NCBI GenBank assembly: GCA_934162365.1
Contig: CAKPIK010000005.1
Span: forward strand, 9,878-73,877
Origin: an uncultured Clostridia bacterium
GTDB lineage: Bacteria; Bacillota; Clostridia; TANB77; CAG-508
Length of the DNA: 64,000 nt
Direction of reading: 5' to 3'
Under the pieces are notes generated by a model. The model saw nothing but the letters and a program-made list of their open reading frames with translations, was not told the DNA's origin and did no database searches. Shown here piece after piece: positions 1-9,048 of this stretch (positions within the stretch are counted from its first letter, which is position 1; every line of letters begins with the position of its first letter). The translations under genes and the position numbers were made by a program.

Positions 1-464
1 TACCTTTATTTAATAGAAATATTGCAACAGCAACAGGATTTTGGGCAGGTGTATATAAATTTTCACTTGCTACATCATCAACAGCTGTACCACTAGGATA
101 CACAATTGCTAATGCAATAGTATATTTATTACTAATAGTTGGATTTACATTTTTCTATACATATGCAACATTTAACCCAGCAGAGGTTTCAAGTAATATT
201 AAGAAAAATGGTGGTTTCATACCAGGTATTAGAGCAGGAAAACCTACAACAGATTATTTATCTTCAATAATGAAGAAATTAATTTGGTTTGGTGGATTAT
301 TCTTAGCAGTTATAGCAATACTTCCAATGCTTTTAAGATTTACAAACTTAAACTTTACATTCGGAGGAACTACAATTCTAATTGTAGTTGGTGTTGCTCT
401 AGAAACTGTACAACAATTAGAATCTCAATTAGTAATGAGACATTATAAAGGATTCTTAGAATAA
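1..464 (+). CDS. secY: Protein translocase subunit SecY, C-terminal part (5' end outside window)
   Basis: SecY is the channel subunit of the SecYEG translocon in the cytoplasmic membrane. The readable frame starts at base 3 and gives the last ~153 residues. It includes the signature NGGFIPGIRPGKPT-like stretch (here KKNGGFIPGIRAGKPT), two hydrophobic segments (around bases 105-175 and 285-345) and the typical tail GVALETVQQLESQLVMRHYK. The gene sits directly upstream of adk and map, the standard order at the end of the spc operon. The start lies outside the window, so only identity and C-terminus can be judged. Confidence 0.97.
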   Translation, partial: PLFNRNIATATGFWAGVYKFSLATSSTAVPLGYTIANAIVYLLLIVGFTFFYTYATFNPAEVSSNIKKNGGFIPGIRAGKPTTDYLSSIMKKLIWFGGLFLAVIAILPMLLRFTNLNFTFGGTTILIVVGVALETVQQLESQLVMRHYKGFLE

Positions 465-481
465 AATTGAAATCAATAAAT

Positions 482-519
482 GAGGTTGGAAATTAAAGTT
501 TACTTTAATTTCCTGCCTC
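482..519 (+). repeat. Perfect intergenic hairpin after secY
   Basis: An 11-bp perfect stem (488-498 with 503-513, loop TTTA) is extended by a 4-bp outer stem (482-485 with 516-519). No T-run follows, so it is not a classical intrinsic terminator. It may be an RNA processing or stabilising element between secY and adk. Confidence 0.6.
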
Positions 520-539
520 TATGTTGCTTTATAAATAAT

Positions 540-584
540 GAATAATGAATGATTAATAATAACGTTGTTAGTTATTCATTATTC
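540..584 (+). repeat. A+T-rich inverted repeat between secY and adk
   Basis: GAATAATGAAT at 540-550 is matched by its exact reverse complement at 574-584. GATTAAT at 551-557 also pairs with ATTAATC at 588-594, giving competing foldings. It resembles a dispersed palindromic element. I saw no second copy in the window. Confidence 0.5.
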
Positions 585-634
585 ACTATTAATCATCAAT
601 TAATAGAAATAATTATAAAAAAGGAGAGATACAT

Positions 635-1297
635 ATGATATTAATAATGTTAGGAGCACCAGGAACAGGAAAAGGAACAGTTGCAGCAAAATTAGCAACA
701 AAATTAAACATACCACAAGTTTCAACTGGAGATATTTTTAGAAAGGCTATAGCAGAAAAAACACCAGTTGGAGTAGAAGCAGAAAAATATATATCACAAG
801 GAATGTTAGTTCCAGATGATATTACAATAAAAATAGTTGAAGAAAGATTAAAAGATGCAGATGTACAAAATGGATTGATTTTAGATGGATTCCCAAGAAC
901 AATAGAACAAGCAGAAGCATTAGATACTATGCTTTCTAAAATAAATAGAGAGATAACATTAGCAATTAATTTGGAAACACCAGAGGAAGAAATAATAGAT
1001 AGAATTGTAAACAGAAGAGTTTGTTCAAATCAAGATTGTAAAACTGTATATAACACAAAATTAAATCCACCAAAGGTTGATGGAATATGCGATAAATGTG
1101 GAAGCCAACTAATTCAAAGAAAAGATGACAACGAAGAAACTGTAAAAAATAGATTAGTAGCATATTATAAACAATCAGCTCCAATAGTTGATTTTTATAA
1201 GAATAAGGGGTTATTATATTCTTCAGAAGTAAGCATGAAAATAAATAAAATGGCTGTTGATGTTGCAGATGAAGTTTACGAAATGCTAACAAAATAA
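635..1297 (+). CDS. adk: Adenylate kinase
   Basis: Catalyses ATP + AMP = 2 ADP in the cytosol. The 220-residue protein starts with the P-loop GAPGTGKGT (residues 7-15), followed by the AMP-binding STGDIFR and the DGFPRT motif. The LID domain carries four cysteines (VCSNQDC and ICDKC), as in zinc-binding adenylate kinases of Gram-positive bacteria, although the first pair is spaced CX4C rather than the usual CX2C. Its ribosome binding site is AAGGAGAG. It is followed at 24 bp by map, the conserved secY-adk-map arrangement. Confidence 0.97.
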   Translation: MILIMLGAPGTGKGTVAAKLATKLNIPQVSTGDIFRKAIAEKTPVGVEAEKYISQGMLVPDDITIKIVEERLKDADVQNGLILDGFPRTIEQAEALDTMLSKINREITLAINLETPEEEIIDRIVNRRVCSNQDCKTVYNTKLNPPKVDGICDKCGSQLIQRKDDNEETVKNRLVAYYKQSAPIVDFYKNKGLLYSSEVSMKINKMAVDVADEVYEMLTK

Positions 1298-1321
1298 AGA
1301 GAAGCAAGTGGGGAGTTAGAA

Positions 1322-2092
1322 ATGATTGATATTAAATCAAAAAGAGAAATAGAACTAATGAGAGAAGCTTGTAGGGTAACTGCTTTAGTTCATAAAGCAA
1401 TAGAAGAAGCTATAAGACCAGGAATTTCAACATTAGAGTTAGATCAGATTGCTGAAAAAGTAATTAGAGAAAATGGAGGAATACCTGCTGAAAAAGGTTA
1501 TCCTTCATATGATAAAAGTATACCAGATTTTCCTGCTAGTATTTGTGCATCTGTTAATGATGAGGTTATTCATGGAATTCCTTCTAGTAGAGTTATACTA
1601 AAAGAAGGAGATGTTATAAGCATAGATTTAGTTGTTTATAAAGATGGATTTAATGGAGATGCGGCTAGAACCTATATTGTTGGAAAAGGTTCAAAAGAAG
1701 ATGAAAGATTATTAAAAGTTACAAAACAAGCTTTTTTTGAAGGTATAAAATTTGCAAAAAAAGGTTATAGAATAGGCGATATATCTCATGCAATTGGGGA
1801 ATACGTTGAATCAAATGGATTTAGTGTAGTAAAAGAATTTCAAGGACATGGAATAGGTAGAAGTATGCATGAAGATCCAGGAATACCTAATTATGGTAAA
1901 GCTGGAAAAGGTCCAAAGCTTGAACCAGGCATGACACTTGCAATAGAACCAATGGTAATAGCAGGTAGAGAAGATATCTTAGAACTTGATGATGGATGGA
2001 CGATTGTAACAGAAGATGGATCTAATTCTGCACATTATGAAAACACAATTTTAATTACGGAAAAAGAGCCAGAAGTATTGACAATAATATAG
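1322..2092 (+). CDS. map: Methionine aminopeptidase, type I
   Basis: Removes N-terminal methionine from nascent proteins. The 256-residue protein has the pita-bread fold signatures: IHGIP, the metal ligands in SIDLV and NGDAART (two Asp), GHGIGRSMHE (His), IEPM (Glu) and HYENT (Glu). The length fits the short type Ia form without an N-terminal zinc extension. It lies in the ribosomal operon between adk and infA. The KOW-domain L14e-like gene often found after map in Firmicutes is absent. Confidence 0.97.
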   Translation: MIDIKSKREIELMREACRVTALVHKAIEEAIRPGISTLELDQIAEKVIRENGGIPAEKGYPSYDKSIPDFPASICASVNDEVIHGIPSSRVILKEGDVISIDLVVYKDGFNGDAARTYIVGKGSKEDERLLKVTKQAFFEGIKFAKKGYRIGDISHAIGEYVESNGFSVVKEFQGHGIGRSMHEDPGIPNYGKAGKGPKLEPGMTLAIEPMVIAGREDILELDDGWTIVTEDGSNSAHYENTILITEKEPEVLTII

Positions 2093-2117
2093 TTTTAATG
2101 TATAATATATGAGTTAG

Positions 2118-2153
2118 TTGTGTTATTATGCACTTTTGTGCTTTTAAACACAA
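2118..2153 (+). promoter_or_regulatory. Stem-loop leader immediately upstream of infA
   Basis: A 7-bp outer stem (TTGTGTT 2118-2124 with AACACAA 2147-2153) encloses a small GCAC-TTTT-GTGC hairpin (2130-2141). It ends four bases before the infA ribosome binding site, so it could modulate infA translation. The function is inferred from position only. Confidence 0.35.
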
Positions 2154-2170
2154 AAATAGGAGGGATAACA

Positions 2171-2389
2171 TTGGCAAAAGAGGATGTTATAGAAGTAGAA
2201 GGTACTGTTGTAGAAACATTACCAAATACAAATTTTAAAGTTGAACTTGAAAATGGACACCAAATATTAGCCCATATTTCTGGAAAACTTAGAATGAATT
2301 ATATAAAGATATTACCAGGAGATAAAGTAAAAGTTGAGCTTTCTCCTTATGATTTATCACGTGGACGTATCACATGGCGTGCCAAATAA
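2171..2389 (+). CDS. infA: Translation initiation factor IF-1 (TTG start)
   Basis: IF-1 binds the ribosomal A site during initiation. The 72-residue S1-like OB-fold protein reads [13 protein letters not shown], then [27 protein letters not shown] and the usual RGRITWR end. The longer upstream frame from 2120 is not the start: the ribosome binding site AGGAGGG at 2158-2164 is correctly spaced only from the TTG at 2171, and family members begin (M)AKEDVIE. It lies between map and rpmJ, the standard order. Confidence 0.95.
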   Translation: MAKEDVIEVEGTVVETLPNTNFKVELENGHQILAHISGKLRMNYIKILPGDKVKVELSPYDLSRGRITWRAK

Positions 2390-2437
2390 GTTTTTAATTT
2401 TAATTTATAGATATAGATTTAAGAAGAGGTGAAGAAA

Positions 2438-2551
2438 ATGAAAGTAAGACCATCAGTAAAGAAAATATGCGATAAATGCAAAGTAATCAAAAGAAAAGGT
2501 GTTATTAGGGTTATATGTGAAAATCCTAAACACAAACAAAGACAAGGATAA
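2438..2551 (+). CDS. rpmJ: 50S ribosomal protein L36 (bL36)
   Basis: The smallest large-subunit protein, 37 residues, starting [15 protein letters not shown] and ending KHKQRQG. It has the zinc-ribbon ligands Cys, Cys, Cys, His (CDKC, then C, then H). The ribosome binding site AAGAGGTGAA precedes the ATG. This is the zinc-binding C+ form of L36. Confidence 0.97.
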   Translation: MKVRPSVKKICDKCKVIKRKGVIRVICENPKHKQRQG

Positions 2552-2565
2552 TATTCTTAGTTAAT

Positions 2566-2624
2566 AACACAAATTGGGTAGCGGCTGTTAAACTTTTAAA
2601 AAGTTTACATATCAGATTTGTGTT
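2566..2624 (+). promoter_or_regulatory. Structured RNA leader upstream of rpsM
   Basis: In the 194-bp gap between rpmJ and rpsM, AACACAAAT (2566-2574) pairs with ATTTGTGTT (2616-2624). Inside this stem TAAACTT (2589-2595) pairs with AAGTTTA (2601-2607), leaving an internal region GGGTAGCGGCTG. The other gaps in this block lack such a structure except the one before rpoA. A ribosomal-protein autoregulatory leader is a reasonable inference; the ligand is unknown. Confidence 0.45.
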
Positions 2625-2745
2625 TATATATATGTTTATAAGTATTTAAAAACTATTTATTTTATACAATCCAAAATAAATACATTTCAATTTTAAATAT
2701 AAAATAAACAAACCATTAAATTTTAAATTTGGAGGTGCTAAATTT

Positions 2746-3123
2746 ATGGCTCGTATAGCAGGAGTAGATTTACCTAGAGAGAAAAGAGTAGAAATAGGAT
2801 TAACATATATCTATGGAATAGGTGTAGCTAGTTCTAATAAAATTCTAGCAAAAGCTGGAGTTAATCCAGATACTAGAGTAAAAGATTTAACAGACGAACA
2901 AGTAAATAGTATAAGAAAAGTTTTAGATGAAGACGAATACAAACTAGAAGGTGACTTAAGAAGAGAAGTTGCTTTAAATATTAAAAGATTAACTGAAATC
3001 GGCTGTTATAGAGGATTAAGACATAGAAGAGGACTACCTGTAAGAGGACAAAGAACAAAAACTAATGCTCGTACAAGAAAAGGTCCAAGAAAATTAGTTA
3101 GCAAAAGCAAGTCTGACAAATAG
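2746..3123 (+). CDS. rpsM: 30S ribosomal protein S13 (uS13)
   Basis: Small-subunit head protein contacting the P-site tRNA. The 125-residue protein begins [21 protein letters not shown] and contains the family motif [16 protein letters not shown] with the basic tail. It has the strong ribosome binding site GGAGGTG. It is first of rpsM-rpsK-rpsD-rpoA-rplQ, the alpha operon order. Confidence 0.98.
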   Translation: MARIAGVDLPREKRVEIGLTYIYGIGVASSNKILAKAGVNPDTRVKDLTDEQVNSIRKVLDEDEYKLEGDLRREVALNIKRLTEIGCYRGLRHRRGLPVRGQRTKTNARTRKGPRKLVSKSKSDK

Positions 3124-3171
3124 AAATAAATGAAAAATAGAAAATTAAAAAATCAAGGAGGGTAAAACCAA

Positions 3172-3567
3172 ATGGCTAAAACTGTAACAAAGAAAACTAC
3201 ACCTAGAAGAAATAGAAAAAACATAGATAAAGGTGCAGCTCATATTCATTCTAGCTTCAATAATACTATCGTTACAATAACAGATGTTAATGGTAATGTA
3301 ATATCTTGGGCTAGTGCTGGAGAATTAGGATTCAAAGGTTCAAGAAAGAGTACACCATTTGCTGCTGGAGAAGCTGCAGAAACTGCTGCTAAAGCTGCAA
3401 TGGAGCACGGATTAAAAACTGTTGAAGTATTTGTTAAAGGTCCTGGTTCTGGACGTGAAGCAGCTATAAGATCACTTCAAACAGCTGGATTAGAAATAAG
3501 TGCAATTAAAGACGTAACTCCTATACCTCATAATGGTTGTAGACCACCAAAAAGAAGAAGAGTATAG
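3172..3567 (+). CDS. rpsK: 30S ribosomal protein S11 (uS11)
   Basis: Platform protein of the small subunit. In 131 residues it shows [16 protein letters not shown], then [18 protein letters not shown], the glycine-rich [13 protein letters not shown] and the end [11 protein letters not shown], all hallmarks of uS11. Ribosome binding site AAGGAGGG. It is spaced 48 bp after rpsM. Confidence 0.98.
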   Translation: MAKTVTKKTTPRRNRKNIDKGAAHIHSSFNNTIVTITDVNGNVISWASAGELGFKGSRKSTPFAAGEAAETAAKAAMEHGLKTVEVFVKGPGSGREAAIRSLQTAGLEISAIKDVTPIPHNGCRPPKRRRV

Positions 3568-3627
3568 AAGAAATAAAAAGAAACAAAGAGAATATATAAA
3601 TTATTCTTGGGAAAGGAGAATTTTAAA

Positions 3628-4254
3628 ATGGCAAGATATAAAGATGAACAATGTCGTATTTGCCGTAGAGAAGGACAAAAATTGTTCTTAAAAGGTGCAA
3701 GATGTTATTCAGATAAATGTAGTGTTTCAAGAAGAAATTATGCTCCAGGTCAACATGGACAAAAGAAAGCAAAACTTTCTGAATATGGAACACAGTTAAG
3801 AGAAAAACAAAAAACAAAATCTTTTTATGGAGTTGGAGAAAGACAATTTAGAAAATACTTTGAAATGGCTTCTAATAAAAAAGGAATTACTGGTGAAAAC
3901 CTATTACAAATATTAGAAAGTAGACTAGATAATGTGGTATACAAACTTGGATTTGCAAGTTCAAGACCACAAGCAAGACAACTTGTAAACCATGGACATT
4001 TTGATGTTAATGGAAAGAAAGTTGATATTGCTTCATATCAAGTAAAACCAGGAGATGTTATTTCAGTTAGAGAAAATAAAAGAGATACTGCAATAGTAAA
4101 AGAAAACTTAGAAGCAAATGCAGCAAAACCAGTTCCAGCTTGGCTAGAAAAAGATGCTGAAAATTTATCTGGAAAAGTAATTAGATTAGCAGCTAGAGAA
4201 GATATAGACCTAGCAGTTGAAGAACATTTAATAGTAGAGCTTTACTCTAAATAG
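3628..4254 (+). CDS. rpsD: 30S ribosomal protein S4 (uS4), zinc-binding form
   Basis: 16S-binding assembly protein, 208 residues. The start is the ATG at 3628, after GGAAAGGAGA and agreeing with the family start MARYKDEQC; an upstream in-frame TTG at 3607 would precede the ribosome binding site. Cys residues in CRIC and CYSDKC form the zinc-binding C+ type. The S4 RNA-binding domain follows ([22 protein letters not shown]). In Firmicutes S4 often autoregulates, which makes the leader upstream of rpsM or rpoA a possible target. Confidence 0.97.
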   Translation: MARYKDEQCRICRREGQKLFLKGARCYSDKCSVSRRNYAPGQHGQKKAKLSEYGTQLREKQKTKSFYGVGERQFRKYFEMASNKKGITGENLLQILESRLDNVVYKLGFASSRPQARQLVNHGHFDVNGKKVDIASYQVKPGDVISVRENKRDTAIVKENLEANAAKPVPAWLEKDAENLSGKVIRLAAREDIDLAVEEHLIVELYSK

Positions 4255-4263
4255 AGGTTAGGG

Positions 4264-4378
4264 CTTAGAGGTTGGAAAATTAGAATATTACAACTTCTAG
4301 GGATGAGTAACTTAAATAATTTTTTGAATAAAGTTGGTATGAAGTTTAAATGATTGGGACAAGATTTTACGAAATCTT
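4264..4378 (+). promoter_or_regulatory. Structured leader region upstream of rpoA
   Basis: In the 160-bp gap, an 11-bp stem with G-U pairs joins 4264-4274 to 4291-4301 (AGAGGTTG with CAACTTCT at its core). A second hairpin AAGATTT/AAATCTT spans 4361-4378, just upstream of the rpoA ribosome binding site. It may control the rpoA-rplQ part of the operon. Confidence 0.4.
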
Positions 4379-4414
4379 ATAACCCTCATCTAACTTCTAA
4401 ATTAGGAGGTAAAA

Positions 4415-5362
4415 ATGATAGAATTTGAAAAGCCAAATATTGAATGTCTAGAAATTAATGAAGAAAATAATTATGCAAAATTTGTGTGCGAACCATTAGA
4501 AAGAGGATATGGTGTAACTTTAGGAAATTCTTTAAGAAGAATTTTACTTTCATCACTTCCAGGTTGTGCAATTACTGGAGTAAAAATAGAAGGCGTTGTA
4601 CATGAATTCTCAACTATACCAAATGTAGTTGAAGATGTACCAGAGATAATCGTTAACTTAAAAGGTGTTAGATTAAAATCACATGATAATGAAGATAAAA
4701 TATTAAAAATTAACTTCAAAGGAGAAGGAGAAGTTAAAGCAGGAGACATAATAACAGATGGAACTGTAGAAGTATTGAATCCAGATTTACATATTGCAAC
4801 AGTTGCTGAGGGCGGAAGTTTAGTAATGGAAATGACTGCTGATAAAGGAAGAGGTTATAATACAGCAAGTAAGAATAAAAAACCAAATCAAGATATAGCA
4901 ATGTTACCAATAGATTCAATTTATACACCAGTTAGAAAAGTTAACTATACAGTTGAAAGCACAAGAGTTGGTCAAATGATCGATTTTGATAAATTAGTAA
5001 TTGAAGTATGGACAGATGGTAGTTTAAAAGCTGATGAAGCATTAAGCTTAGCTGCTAAAGTTATGACAGAACACTTGGCTTTATTTATAGATTTATCAGA
5101 AGCAACTAAAAATACACAAGTTATGGTTGAAAAAGAAGAATCTATGAAAGAAAAAGTATTAGAAATGTCAATTGAAGAATTAGAATTATCTGTAAGATCA
5201 TTTAATTGTTTAAAAAGAGTTGGTATTTCTACTGTTGAAGATTTAACTAATAAAACAGAAGCAGAAATGCTTAAAGTTAGAAATTTAGGAAAGAAATCTT
5301 TTGACGAAGTTACAAATAAATTACATGCATTAGGATTAGATTTTGCACCAGAAGAAGATTAA
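4415..5362 (+). CDS. rpoA: DNA-directed RNA polymerase alpha subunit
   Basis: Assembly platform of RNA polymerase. In 315 residues it has the N-terminal dimerisation domain ([21 protein letters not shown]) and the C-terminal domain that contacts UP elements and activators ([17 protein letters not shown], then [12 protein letters not shown]). The ribosome binding site AGGAGG precedes the ATG. Position between rpsD and rplQ is the standard one. Confidence 0.98.
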   Translation: MIEFEKPNIECLEINEENNYAKFVCEPLERGYGVTLGNSLRRILLSSLPGCAITGVKIEGVVHEFSTIPNVVEDVPEIIVNLKGVRLKSHDNEDKILKINFKGEGEVKAGDIITDGTVEVLNPDLHIATVAEGGSLVMEMTADKGRGYNTASKNKKPNQDIAMLPIDSIYTPVRKVNYTVESTRVGQMIDFDKLVIEVWTDGSLKADEALSLAAKVMTEHLALFIDLSEATKNTQVMVEKEESMKEKVLEMSIEELELSVRSFNCLKRVGISTVEDLTNKTEAEMLKVRNLGKKSFDEVTNKLHALGLDFAPEED

Positions 5363-5387
5363 AATTAAAGAAAAAGGAGTGAAATAG

Positions 5388-5897
5388 ATGGCTACAAATA
5401 GAAAATTAGGCAGAACAACTGATCAAAGATTAGCAATGCTTAAATGCCAATCAACAGACTTAATATTACATGGTAAGATTGAAACAACTGAAGCTAGAGC
5501 TAAAGAAGTTAAAGCTATTGTAGATAGTATAATTGCACTTGCTATAAAAGAAAAAGACAATTTTGAAACTGTAGATGTAAAAGTTGTTAAAGCTAAATTA
5601 GATAGTAAGGGAAATAAAGTTACTGAAAAAGTAACAAGCAAAAATGGTAAAGAATATTTAAAAGTAGTTAAAGAAGAAACTATTGAAAAAAGACAAAAAG
5701 ATATGCCTTCAAGATTAAACGCTAGAAGAAAAATAATGAAAAAGATAAACAAAGTTGAAGGTGTAGATTTACCAGGAAAATTATTTGGAGAAATTGCTAC
5801 AAAATATGCTGACAGAGTTGGTGGATACACAAGAATTATCAAAAAAGGACCAAGAAAAGGCGATGCAGCAGAAGTTGTAATATTAGAATTAGTTTAA
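5388..5897 (+). CDS. rplQ: 50S ribosomal protein L17 (bL17) with internal insertion
   Basis: Large-subunit protein near the exit tunnel. It has the family start [15 protein letters not shown], the [19 protein letters not shown] stretch and the end [17 protein letters not shown]. At 169 residues it is about 50 longer than the B. subtilis protein. The extra Lys/Val/Glu-rich segment lies in the middle (roughly residues 56-110), between the N-terminal domain and [12 protein letters not shown]. It is the last gene of the operon, followed by a terminator. Confidence 0.96.
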   Translation: MATNRKLGRTTDQRLAMLKCQSTDLILHGKIETTEARAKEVKAIVDSIIALAIKEKDNFETVDVKVVKAKLDSKGNKVTEKVTSKNGKEYLKVVKEETIEKRQKDMPSRLNARRKIMKKINKVEGVDLPGKLFGEIATKYADRVGGYTRIIKKGPRKGDAAEVVILELV

Positions 5898-5908
5898 TAT
5901 AAAACAAA

Positions 5909-5945
5909 AAAACCAAAAATGGATGAACCAATTTTGGTTTTTTTT
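5909..5945. terminator. Bidirectional intrinsic terminator between rplQ and the J-domain gene
   Basis: AACCAAAA (5911-5918) pairs with TTTTGGTT (5932-5939), with extra A-T pairs outside, flanked by an A-run and a T-run. It serves rplQ on the plus strand and the convergent gene ending at 5954 on the minus strand. Confidence 0.85.
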
Positions 5946-5953
5946 ATTATTTA

Positions 5954-6580
5954 TTATCTTTTAAAAAACAAACTAAAAAGATTAAATGGTAAAAATGCAT
6001 TTAGCATTAATATTAAAACTAAAACTATTAAAACTAAAAGAATAATATTAGAGAAAAATTCTCTTATTCTATACTTGAAATAATCAAAAGCAGATGCTGG
6101 TTTTCCTGTGTCTGTATAGTAGTATGTTCTTTTTTGTGAACCTGTTTTATTATTATTTTGAACATTACCAGATTGTGAAGTGTTTGTATTATAATTATTT
6201 ATATTTTGATTTCTATAGTTGTAATTTTGTGTATTGTTAAAGTTATATGATGTTCTATTTTTATAATTATATAATTCATTTCTAACTAAATTTAATTCAT
6301 TGATTAATGTATTTCTTTCATTAATTACATTGTTATAATCATCTAGAGAAATGCTTGGAGATGAAGCTTCTAATTCTAAATCATATTTTTTTCTTTTTTC
6401 TTCATTAGATAATACTTCATAAGCTTCGCTTATTTTTTTAAACTTTTCTTCAGCTTCTTTTTTAGAATCTCCTTGATTCATATCTGGATGATATTTTTTT
6501 GCTAATACTTTATAAACTTTTTCAATTACTTCTTTTGAAGCATTTTTGCTTACTTCTAATTCGTCATAATAATTCTTCAT
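5954..6580 (-). CDS. Membrane-anchored J-domain protein
   Basis: J-domain co-chaperones stimulate Hsp70 (DnaK) ATPase activity. Residues 1-68 form a J-domain with the essential HPD triad in [10 protein letters not shown] and the helix [24 protein letters not shown] long Asn/Tyr-rich linker follows (roughly residues 90-150), then one hydrophobic segment near the C-terminus ([18 protein letters not shown]). There is no Gly/Phe region, zinc finger or substrate domain, so it is not DnaJ itself. It probably recruits DnaK to the membrane (inference). The minus-strand ribosome binding site AGAGGT precedes the start. Confidence 0.85.
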   Translation of the reverse strand: MKNYYDELEVSKNASKEVIEKVYKVLAKKYHPDMNQGDSKKEAEEKFKKISEAYEVLSNEEKRKKYDLELEASSPSISLDDYNNVINERNTLINELNLVRNELYNYKNRTSYNFNNTQNYNYRNQNINNYNTNTSQSGNVQNNNKTGSQKRTYYYTDTGKPASAFDYFKYRIREFFSNIILLVLIVLVLILMLNAFLPFNLFSLFFKR

Positions 6581-6671
6581 AATATACCTCTAAAAATAGT
6601 ATAGCAAATATTGAAAATAATGTAAATATTAAAATAGAACTTAGATGTTAGAAATTTTCTATATAAAAGTG

Positions 6672-6699
6672 TTGCAAAAATAAAAAAGTATGATACAAT
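6672..6699 (+). promoter_or_regulatory. Probable sigma-A promoter of ruvA
   Basis: TTGCAA (6672-6677), 16-bp spacer, TACAAT (6694-6699), about 35 bp before the ruvA ATG. The -35 variant TTGCAA recurs at several promoters in this window. Confidence 0.6.
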
Positions 6700-6733
6700 A
6701 GGAGAAAAGATGTTCGAGAAAAAGGAGACAAAA

Positions 6734-7339
6734 ATGATTGCGTATCTTAATGGAATATTAGAAATGAAATTTAATGGATTTGTTGTAATAGATGTTGCAG
6801 GAGTAGGATATAAAGTTTTTATGTCTGAGGCTTCAATAAGTGAGCTAGGGGAGATTGGTGATAAAGTAAAAGTATATACACATTACCATGTAAGGGAAGA
6901 TGATATTAGTTTATATGGTTTTCTAACTATTGAGGAATTAAATATGTTTGAATTATTAATATCTGTTAGTGGAGTTGGAGCAAAATCAGCACTAAATACA
7001 CTAGCAAATATAGAGGCATCGTCATTTGCACTAGCTGTTGTTTCAAATGATACATCAAAGCTTACAAAAATACCTGGAATAGGTGCAAAAACTGCAGCGA
7101 GAATAATTTTAGAATTAAAAGACAAATTAAAGAACCAAGAATTAGTTTCAAATGCAAAATCAAACAAGACAACAAACAAAATTATTGATAATGATGCTAG
7201 AGATGAAGCAATAACTGCTTTACAAGTTTTAGGATATAACAGAAAAGAAATTGAAAAAGCATTTGATAAAATAGACTTAAAAGATTTAAGCTTAGAAGAA
7301 ATGATAAAACAAGGATTAAAATATTTATCACAAAAATAA
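6734..7339 (+). CDS. ruvA: Holliday junction branch migration protein RuvA
   Basis: RuvA tetramers bind Holliday junctions and load the RuvB motor. The 201-residue protein begins MIAYLNGILEMKFNGFVVIDVAGVGYKV, with two helix-hairpin-helix segments (LLISVSGVGAKSALN and KIPGIGAKTAARIILELKD) and the C-terminal RuvB-binding domain. The start is the ATG at 6734 (ribosome binding site AAAGGAGA), not the upstream ATG at 6710. It is followed by rarA instead of the usual ruvB, and ruvC is not adjacent. Confidence 0.95.
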   Translation: MIAYLNGILEMKFNGFVVIDVAGVGYKVFMSEASISELGEIGDKVKVYTHYHVREDDISLYGFLTIEELNMFELLISVSGVGAKSALNTLANIEASSFALAVVSNDTSKLTKIPGIGAKTAARIILELKDKLKNQELVSNAKSNKTTNKIIDNDARDEAITALQVLGYNRKEIEKAFDKIDLKDLSLEEMIKQGLKYLSQK

Positions 7340-7355
7340 CAAGAAGGAGAAAAAC

Positions 7356-8597
7356 ATGAACTTAAATGAACCATTAGCATATAGAATGAGACCAAGAACA
7401 TTAGATGAATATGTTGGGCAAGAACATATTTTAGGCAAAGATAAAATACTATACAGAACAATAAAAGCGGATAGATTATCTAGTATAATTTTATTTGGAC
7501 CTCCAGGTTGTGGAAAAACATCTTTAGCAAAAGTTATAAGTGAAACTACAAAATATAAATTTGAGAAAATTAATGCAGTTACATCTGGGGTTTCAGATAT
7601 AAAAAAGGTAATTGAAGATGCTAAAAATTTATTTTTAAATCCTTCAGGTAAGTGCATATTATTTATAGATGAAATTCATAGATTTAATAAATTACAACAA
7701 GATGCATTATTACCAGCTGTTGAAGATGGAACAGTAATTCTAATAGGTGCAACAACAGAAAATCCATATTTTTCTGTAAATAAAGCTTTAATATCTCGTT
7801 CTATGGTATTTAAATTAGAACCTCTTACAGAAGATGATGTCTTTAAAGTTTTAAAAATGTCATTGGAAAGAAAAGATGGTTTAGGAGAATATAATATAAA
7901 TATATCTGATGACACATTGAGAAAAATAGCACAGATATCTGGAGGAGATGTTAGAACAGCCTTAAATGGTCTTGAAATAGCAGTACTTACAACTGCTGTT
8001 GATAAGGATGGAGTAATAAATATAACTAATCAAATAGCTGCTGATAGCATGCAGAAAAAGAAAGCTGTTTTTGATAAATCTGGAGATAGTCACTATGATA
8101 ATATTAGTGCATTTATAAAGTCAATGAGAGGTAGTGATCCTGATGCAGCAATTTTTTATTTGGCAAGAGCATTAAATGCAGGTGAAGATCCAATGTTTTT
8201 AGCAAGAAGAATTGTTATTTCTGCTTCTGAAGATGTTGGTATGGCTAATCCTAATGCACTAGTTGTTGCAAATGCTGCAATGCAGGCGGTATATCAAATT
8301 GGAATGCCAGAAGCTAGAATAATACTAGCCGAAGCATGTGTATATGTCGCAACATCCAAAAAGTCAAACGCTTCATATTTGGCTATAAATAAAGCATTAG
8401 AAGATGTATCAAGTAAAGACACAGGAGAAGTGCCAATGCACATAAGAAATGCACCAATAGAAGACATGAAAAACTTAGGATATAGTAATGGATATAAATA
8501 TCCACATGATTATCCAGGACATGTGGTAGAACAGCAATACTTACCAGATAAAATGCTTGGAACTAAATATTATATAAAAGACGAAAATATTGAATAA
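7356..8597 (+). CDS. rarA: Replication-associated recombination protein RarA (MgsA)
   Basis: AAA+ ATPase acting at stalled replication forks, related to RuvB and clamp loaders. The 413-residue protein shows MRPRTLDEYVGQEHILG, Walker A GPPGCGKTS, Walker B LFIDEIHRF, sensor 1 IGATTENPYFSV, and the C-terminal tetramerisation domain (MRGSDPDAAIFYLARALNAGEDP, PNALVVANAA). It sits 16 bp after ruvA and is probably co-transcribed, which links two fork-processing functions. Confidence 0.95.
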   Translation: MNLNEPLAYRMRPRTLDEYVGQEHILGKDKILYRTIKADRLSSIILFGPPGCGKTSLAKVISETTKYKFEKINAVTSGVSDIKKVIEDAKNLFLNPSGKCILFIDEIHRFNKLQQDALLPAVEDGTVILIGATTENPYFSVNKALISRSMVFKLEPLTEDDVFKVLKMSLERKDGLGEYNINISDDTLRKIAQISGGDVRTALNGLEIAVLTTAVDKDGVINITNQIAADSMQKKKAVFDKSGDSHYDNISAFIKSMRGSDPDAAIFYLARALNAGEDPMFLARRIVISASEDVGMANPNALVVANAAMQAVYQIGMPEARIILAEACVYVATSKKSNASYLAINKALEDVSSKDTGEVPMHIRNAPIEDMKNLGYSNGYKYPHDYPGHVVEQQYLPDKMLGTKYYIKDENIE

Positions 8598-8624
8598 AGC
8601 TTACGAGAATGTAAGCTTTTTTTG
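8596..8624 (+). terminator. Intrinsic terminator after rarA
   Basis: AAAGCTTAC (8596-8604) pairs with GTAAGCTTT (8611-8619), followed by a T-run. The stem overlaps the rarA stop codon. Confidence 0.85.
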
Positions 8625-8666
8625 ATGTTTTTGAATATTTAATTGTTTTTTTCAAAAAATAAGAAT

Positions 8667-9027
8667 ATGATGAAAAATAAAATTTGGATAAAAATTCTAA
8701 TTGGCTTTTTTGCAGGGTTAGTAAATGGACTTTTTGCAACACGGTGGAGGAATGATACTTGTTCCTGCATTTATTCATGTATTGAAATTGGAAGATGTTA
8801 AATCTAGAGCAACATCTATTATTTGTATTTTGCCATTAGTGGTGGCAAGTGGATTTTTTTATTACAAAAACAATTATATAGATTGGAAAATTAGTTTACT
8901 GTGTGCTATTGGCGGAATTATTGGTGGTATTGTTGGAGCTAAGATTTTAAATAAGTTGCCAACAAAATATTTAAAAATAGCATTTACTATTTTTTTAATA
9001 TATGCATCATATAAAATGATTGTATAA
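8667..9027 (+). CDS. TauE/SafE-type permease, N-terminal half protein, needs +1 frameshift at CGG
   Basis: Probable half-size anion permease of the TauE/SafE family. The frame from 8667/8670 encodes MKNKIWIKILIGFFAGLVNGLFAT and then meets CGG at 8742; staying in frame gives a non-family tail and a stop. Skipping the C continues as GGGMILVPAFIHVL with three further membrane segments up to 9027, ~118 residues in total. The joined sequence GLVNGLFAT-GGGMILVP matches the glycine-rich first loop of the family. With the next gene it equals one full-length ~250-residue permease. I see no strong ribosome binding site. The substrate is unknown. It could be a frameshifted pseudogene, but three other genes here show the same defect at CGG. 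Confidence 0.75.
8742..8744 (+). other. CGG codon at +1 frameshift site, TauE/SafE gene 1
   Basis: Frame 0 reads GCA ACA CGG TGG. Reading ACA, skipping C, then GGT GGA GGA ATG restores the family sequence. The frames on both sides are open and the join is exact to the base. Confidence 0.8.
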
Positions 9028-9048
9028 TGCATATTTAAAGGAGAAGAT

